Shown here piece after piece: positions 60,126 to 64,000 of a stretch of DNA of 64,000 nucleotides. The position numbers and the translations under genes are program-made. The DNA is from Phocaeicola_A sp036804505. GTDB taxonomy: Bacteria; Bacteroidota; Bacteroidia; Bacteroidales; Bacteroidaceae. Every line of letters starts with the position of its first letter. The stretch's first letter is position 1. Location: contig DAIRSI010000003.1 of the NCBI GenBank assembly GCA_036804505.1, positions 117,690 to 181,689 on the forward strand, in the 5' to 3' direction. A model generated the notes under the pieces. The model was not told the DNA's origin and ran no database searches. It was given only the letters and a program-made list of their open reading frames with translations.

Positions 60126-62273
60126 ATGGCATACTATAATAAAAACAAACAGTATCAGGCAGACGGTTCAAGTGCTGAATTAAAAGCGTTGGATACCTTT
60201 GCGGAGCTAATGATTGAAAAGATTCAGTCGTTGCAAGATGGTCAGTCATGGCAGAAACCATGGTTTACAGAGTCAGCTTTGCGTATTCCGAAGAACCTGT
60301 CTGGACGTGAGTATAATGGAATGAACAGTCTGATGCTCATGATGCATGGAGAAAAGAACAACTACGAATTACCAATTTATGTGACTTTCGACCGAGTCAT
60401 GGCTTTAAATTACCAAAAGGATAAGCAAGGTATGCGTTCCGCTATGCTTGATGCTAATGGAGAACCTTTACCTCATGTCGGTGTAAATAAGGGAGAAAAA
60501 TCCTTCCCTGTGTTCCTGACAACTTTCACGTGTATTGATAAGGAAACCAAGAATCGCATTAGTTACGATGACTACAAACAGATGTCTAATGATGAGAAAC
60601 AGGGTGTAAATGTTTATCCGAAGCAAAAGGTTTATTGTGTATTCAACGTGGCTCAAACCAATATCAAAGAGGCACGACCTGAACTGTATAATAAGCTACT
60701 CGAAGAGAACAAAATCAATAAGCCGAATGGCAATGGAGAACATTTTTCGTTCCCTCCAATGGATAAGATGATAGAGGATCAAAGTTGGGTATGCCCAATC
60801 AATATTATCCACCAAGATGCTGCATTCTATTCAATTTCAAAGGATGCCATAACTTTCCCGGAGAAGTCACAGTTCAAGGATGGTGAGTCTTTCTACTCAA
60901 ATTTATGGCATGAGATGGCTCATAGTACAGGAAGCGAAAAGCAATTGAACAGATTAAATCCTAATAGTGGTTTCGGGAGCGATGAATACAGCAAGGAAGA
61001 GCTAACGGCAGAGTTGTCAGCTGCTTTAGTCGCTACAAAATATCAGTTAACGAAAGGACTTAAGACGGATAGTGCTATGTATCTAAAATCATGGCTAGAC
61101 AACTTGAAGCAATCTCCAGATTACATTAAGACTGTTCTGATGGATGTGAAAAAAGCTAGTGGTATTATCATAGAGAAAATCGATGCTGTCAAAGAAAAGT
61201 TAGACAACAAAGTGGAAGAACAAGAGACAAACACCGTGGAAAAGGAACCTGTATTCTATGCATCAGTAAACTATTTGCAGATGGCTGATGATACTCATAT
61301 ATTTGATAAGATGCAGGATAGTCAGGATTATAACGGCATGATTATGGAAGCTGCTGAGTATGATAATGGAGACTCCATCAATTTATCACATACCTATACC
61401 TCATCCTGTCGTTACCCTACTGATGTTGTCCTCGCTGAAGATGAAAACTATGCAGTAGTTTATAATCCTAGCGTTGGTGGTACTTATGACATCATGCGAA
61501 AGGTTACGCAGCAAGATGTTCGTGATGCCATCCAAAGATATGGACTGTTTGAAGATGCAACCGATGATGTAAAAGACGTTGCCAAAGCGATGGTCTCGGA
61601 GGAGTTCTCTAAAATGATGAATACTCACATCCCTGCTTTTGAAATGCCCAGTGGTGATATTCTCTATATCCAATACAATCAAGAAAAGGATACTTTAGAT
61701 ATTGGTTCAACAACCAATATTGGCATGGCTGTAATGCACAGTTTTCCCTATGATCATAATTTCAGCCTGGACGCTAACCTTGAAGGTGCTAGTGAAAAAC
61801 TTTTTGAAATGCCGGTCTACCAAGCCGAGAGTGAGCAAGAATCTTGCGTTGCAGAACAGTCGCCATCATTAAGCAATAGTATTTTTGAGAATAGAGAGGC
61901 ATTAGACACTTTTATGAAAGAATATTGGGGTGCCAGGCGTGATAATGGTTTTATGATGTGTGGCTTCGAAACTTATAATGATAAAGAAGCTATAATACTA
62001 GAGAATGAGAACTTTACCAATTCTACCTATTACCTGATATCACGAGATGTTTCAGAAGGAAAAGACAAATACTTCATGCATCTGTACGACTCGGATTTAG
62101 ACAAGGAAGTATTTACCTCACGTGAGATGCCTCAAGATAAAGAATCAGCTTATAGTTTTATGCGTGGAGCTTTCCGTGAATTAGAAGATTACGAACACGA
62201 TAAGCAACAGGATAGAGTTCAGGACCAACAAGAAGAGGTAGACGAAGAACAGCATTTCCGAAGAGGAAGATAA
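60126..62273 (+). CDS. ardC: ArdC-family antirestriction protein
   Basis: A protein of 715 residues. The N-terminal ssDNA-binding domain (about 15-160) is followed by a zincin domain with HEMAHSTG (His262 region) and a glutamate-rich helix EELTAELSAALVA (about 296-308) that supplies the third ligand. Catalytic residues are intact. The C-terminal 360 residues are an extension absent from short ArdC proteins and have a GFMMCGFETYNDKEAI segment. ArdC protects incoming ssDNA from restriction, which suits this element. It starts six bases after the SSB-like gene and ends the operon before a strong terminator. Confidence 0.9.
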   Translation: MAYYNKNKQYQADGSSAELKALDTFAELMIEKIQSLQDGQSWQKPWFTESALRIPKNLSGREYNGMNSLMLMMHGEKNNYELPIYVTFDRVMALNYQKDKQGMRSAMLDANGEPLPHVGVNKGEKSFPVFLTTFTCIDKETKNRISYDDYKQMSNDEKQGVNVYPKQKVYCVFNVAQTNIKEARPELYNKLLEENKINKPNGNGEHFSFPPMDKMIEDQSWVCPINIIHQDAAFYSISKDAITFPEKSQFKDGESFYSNLWHEMAHSTGSEKQLNRLNPNSGFGSDEYSKEELTAELSAALVATKYQLTKGLKTDSAMYLKSWLDNLKQSPDYIKTVLMDVKKASGIIIEKIDAVKEKLDNKVEEQETNTVEKEPVFYASVNYLQMADDTHIFDKMQDSQDYNGMIMEAAEYDNGDSINLSHTYTSSCRYPTDVVLAEDENYAVVYNPSVGGTYDIMRKVTQQDVRDAIQRYGLFEDATDDVKDVAKAMVSEEFSKMMNTHIPAFEMPSGDILYIQYNQEKDTLDIGSTTNIGMAVMHSFPYDHNFSLDANLEGASEKLFEMPVYQAESEQESCVAEQSPSLSNSIFENREALDTFMKEYWGARRDNGFMMCGFETYNDKEAIILENENFTNSTYYLISRDVSEGKDKYFMHLYDSDLDKEVFTSREMPQDKESAYSFMRGAFRELEDYEHDKQQDRVQDQQEEVDEEQHFRRGR

Positions 62274-62296
62274 CTAAGATATATTCCTAAATTCAT

Positions 62297-62341
62297 AATC
62301 CACAGTATAAATCAACGATAGATTTACACTGTGGATTTTTT
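62297..62341 (+). terminator. Strong terminator of the accessory operon
   Basis: AATCCACAGT-A-TAAATC (62297-62313) pairs with GATTTA-C-ACTGTGGATT (62321-62337), with one mismatch and a 7-base loop, and Ts follow. It lies 23 bases after the ardC stop and ends the 16-kb operon. Confidence 0.9.
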
Positions 62342-62429
62342 ATAAAATCCACAAAAATTTCATTCAGCTTTACAATATTTTAAAGACTAAATCATGTTAT
62401 TTGTTGAGTTTTGAAAACCTATGCTCTAA

Positions 62430-62489
62430 TTTGGCATATCGTCTCCATTACCTTTGTCCACAGATATTAATCTCGGAGGTGCCAAAGGT
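62430..62489 (+). promoter_or_regulatory. Promoter of the terminal small operon
   Basis: TACCTTTG (62449-62456) is a perfect -7 match, and TTTG lies at 62430-62433, a little close for the usual -33 spacing. ACCTTTG also has an inverted copy, CAAAGGT, about 25 bases downstream (near 62482), so a regulator could bind across the start site. The next gene starts at 62525. Confidence 0.5.
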
Positions 62490-62524
62490 CGTTATTCGGA
62501 GGCAATGAATAAATATAGTATGTT

Positions 62525-62944
62525 ATGGCAAGAAAAATCAAAGACATCAAATTACATTTCTTTAGTCCAGTAGGTGTAACTTCATTATCTGAAGGGAAAA
62601 GGATAGTAATAAAAGATATGTTACCGCCTGAAATTACGATTTACTATTCTGACAAACAACAGTGTAAATTATCTTTTCCCGAACCATTGAAAAGAAAAGA
62701 CTATCGGGGAGTAATAATCTGTCGCGAGTTCTTCGCAATAATAACAAATAAGATTATCTATTTCTTTGATGAATGCGCTAATCTTTCTTGTAAAAAAGAG
62801 ATTCAGATAAAGCCTATTGAAGTTCACGAAGATTGTTTTGTTGCTCAAGAAGCAAACCGATATATAGTTCTAGATAAATATGGCAATGTGATTGACTCTA
62901 GGGATTTAACTCCGGATGAAATTAGTAATATTGAAAGAGATTAA
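62525..62944 (+). CDS. Hypothetical soluble protein
   Basis: A protein of 139 residues, beta-rich, without signal peptide. Features include FEPLKRKDYRGV-like basic stretches, four cysteines and a YGNVIDSRDLTPDEISNIE ending. It resembles an intracellular WD/WG-like or beta-propeller-type fragment, but this is not firm. It is the first gene after the promoter at 62449. Function unknown. Confidence 0.55.
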   Translation: MARKIKDIKLHFFSPVGVTSLSEGKRIVIKDMLPPEITIYYSDKQQCKLSFPEPLKRKDYRGVIICREFFAIITNKIIYFFDECANLSCKKEIQIKPIEVHEDCFVAQEANRYIVLDKYGNVIDSRDLTPDEISNIERD

Positions 62945-62949
62945 AAATA

Positions 62950-63102
62950 ATGAATGCCTGTCCTTATAAATCTGCATTTACAAACAATTGGGGATATAAA
63001 ATTATGCTTAAAATGGCTAATCATAGTCTAAAATTATTTTCTTCTCATGAAATAATCCCTGTACTTATACTTTGTGCAAATGCTAAAACTCAAGAAATAT
63101 GA
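62950..63102 (+). CDS. Small ORF coupled to the next gene
   Basis: A frame of 50 residues starting six bases after the previous stop. Its TGA overlaps the next ATG (ATGA), a typical coupling arrangement. It is amphipathic, with a hydrophobic stretch near the end (IIPVLILCAN). No family recognised. Spacing and overlap make translation plausible. Confidence 0.45.
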   Translation: MNACPYKSAFTNNWGYKIMLKMANHSLKLFSSHEIIPVLILCANAKTQEI

Positions 63103-63530
63103 GAAATAGATTTTTTACCAATTCCACAGATGATATCATTTTGGCCATTGATCACATGTACAATATTCACGATTGTATTATCCCTATTAGTGTAGAGGAT
63201 ATTCATAAGCTGATTTCTGGAGCGGAGAATGTTATTATGCTACATGGCAAAGGCTCTGGTAATAATAGAATAAGCAATGCTATAGAAAATGCAGTGTTGC
63301 ATGCATGCGACGTTGCAAATGGATATAATCTTTTTACTGCTGAAAAAATAATTATAAAGATTAGTTATTCAAGTAACAGTCCTATAATGATAGCTGAATT
63401 GTCTGAAGTATCTAATCTTGTAAATATGTTTAAGTCTGATACTGGTTTTATTTGGGGTATAAGTGAAACACAAGGTTCTTCATCTAGTGTCGATATGCAA
63501 ATAGTTGCATCAAATTTACATAAGCAATAA
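63099..63530 (+). CDS. Hypothetical soluble protein
   Basis: A protein of 143 residues. The pattern YNIHDCIIPISVEDIHKLISGAENVIMLHGKGSG...ISNAIENAVLHACD suggests an alpha/beta fold and recalls FtsZ/tubulin-like glycine-rich loops only superficially. The C-terminus is Ser-rich. It is coupled to the preceding small ORF by ATGA. Function unknown; it lies just before the SprT-like gene. Confidence 0.55.
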   Translation: MRNRFFTNSTDDIILAIDHMYNIHDCIIPISVEDIHKLISGAENVIMLHGKGSGNNRISNAIENAVLHACDVANGYNLFTAEKIIIKISYSSNSPIMIAELSEVSNLVNMFKSDTGFIWGISETQGSSSSVDMQIVASNLHKQ

Positions 63531-63549
63531 ACAATCATATTTGTCCAAT

Positions 63550-63909
63550 ATGAAAAATCCTAGTTACTTTATTAACTTTCTGAATAGTATATATCAATGT
63601 AAGGAACCGTTTGAATTGCTAGTTATCAATAAAAAGCCGAAAACAAGAATGGGAGTTTACATCGTAAATAATAAGCGAATTAGAATATACTCAAAATGGG
63701 AATCCTATTGTACGCTTGAGGAGATAGCCATTCATGAATACGCACATCACATTCATGAAACAGAGAAGCGACGTTCCAAAGATCGACGAAAAGAAAGAGT
63801 ACATGGAGCTGAATTTTGGAGAATATATTCAGCTTTAATGTCTCAAGCAATTCTAAAAGGATTGTTTAATGACGATCTTATTGAAGACATCATCACAAGG
63901 CCCAAATGA
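63550..63909 (+). CDS. SprT-like zinc metallopeptidase
   Basis: A protein of 119 residues. HEYAHH (His62 region) is an HExxH zinc site, and HGAEFWRIYSAL about 25 residues later matches the third-ligand region of SprT-like and YgjP-like metallopeptidases. The longer frame to 63505 overlaps the previous gene; ATG 63550 is preferred. Such proteases cut DNA-bound or damaged proteins. Its small size suggests a minimal catalytic domain. Likely cytoplasmic. Confidence 0.75.
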   Translation: MKNPSYFINFLNSIYQCKEPFELLVINKKPKTRMGVYIVNNKRIRIYSKWESYCTLEEIAIHEYAHHIHETEKRRSKDRRKERVHGAEFWRIYSALMSQAILKGLFNDDLIEDIITRPK

Positions 63910-64000
63910 CCAAACAAACTGTCATTTTATATAAAATCACTGTTTAATATACCTCAAATCCGCAACTAAGCCCTTGAACGTCCTTATTGCGTTTACACGT

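Noticed and set aside
1..64000. CRISPR array, tRNA, rRNA, integrase, relaxase or insertion sequence
   Set aside because: No regularly spaced repeats, RNA gene folds, tyrosine or serine recombinase, relaxase motifs or transposase were seen in any frame.

Overview
The window is about 64 kb of a Bacteroidales-type (Bacteroides, Parabacteroides or Prevotella-like) conjugative element. The assignment rests on the TraE-to-TraO transfer operon of the CTnDOT kind (DUF4134, DUF4133, TraG/VirB4, TraJ, TraK, TraL, TraM, TraN, TraO), a Bacteroidetes-style coupling ATPase and transfer lysozyme, DUF4099/DUF3945, ArdC and Toprim primase genes, weak ribosome-binding sites, and several matches to the Bacteroidetes promoter -7 element TAnnTTTG. 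No integrase, relaxase, oriT, partition gene, rRNA or tRNA was seen, so an integrated element (ICE) and a large plasmid cannot be told apart from this sequence.

Layout. (1) 1-6217: replication/regulation region. It holds a truncated coiled-coil gene, three HTH (excisionase-like) proteins, a RecA-like ATPase and two Toprim primase-like proteins, the second of which has lost its acidic catalytic motif. (2) 6494-24620: the type IV secretion operon, with one strong hairpin inside it. (3) 24735-39807: an inserted defence island. It consists of a PLD/SNF2-type helicase, a small membrane protein, a DUF4391 protein, type III restriction-modification Mod and Res, a metallophosphoesterase fused to a P-loop NTPase, and two tandem WYL regulators. 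(4) 39825-44810: a second cargo operon with a zinc ribbon, lipoproteins, a SIMPL protein, a WG/macro-domain fusion and a CpXC protein; a convergent secreted M23 peptidase follows on the minus strand. (5) 45670-62341: a second long conjugation-accessory operon. It has DUF4099/DUF3945, a primase, a bacterial PH protein, several secreted or membrane proteins, an M23-like gene split at an A9 run, a dead ArdC paralogue fused to a MutS-I-like domain, a glucosaminidase-M23 fusion, a double OB-fold SSB and an intact ArdC. A strong terminator ends it. (6) 62449-63909: a small operon ending in a SprT-like metallopeptidase.

How it fits together. The transfer channel and coupling ATPase (region 2), with the DNA-processing and anti-restriction proteins of region 5, would move the element and protect it in the recipient. 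Region 3 is the most interesting cargo. It is a type III restriction-modification pair extended by a helicase, DUF4391, a membrane protein and a phosphoesterase-NTPase, with layered control signals: an operator-like repeat at the promoter, a terminator-like leader, a 49-bp hairpin at the res start, and paired WYL regulators. A 19-21 bp inverted repeat at the same spacing from a TAACTTTG element occurs at both 1079 and 39825 and suggests shared regulation of distant units. All functional statements come from reading the sequence and recalling families; no database search was run.
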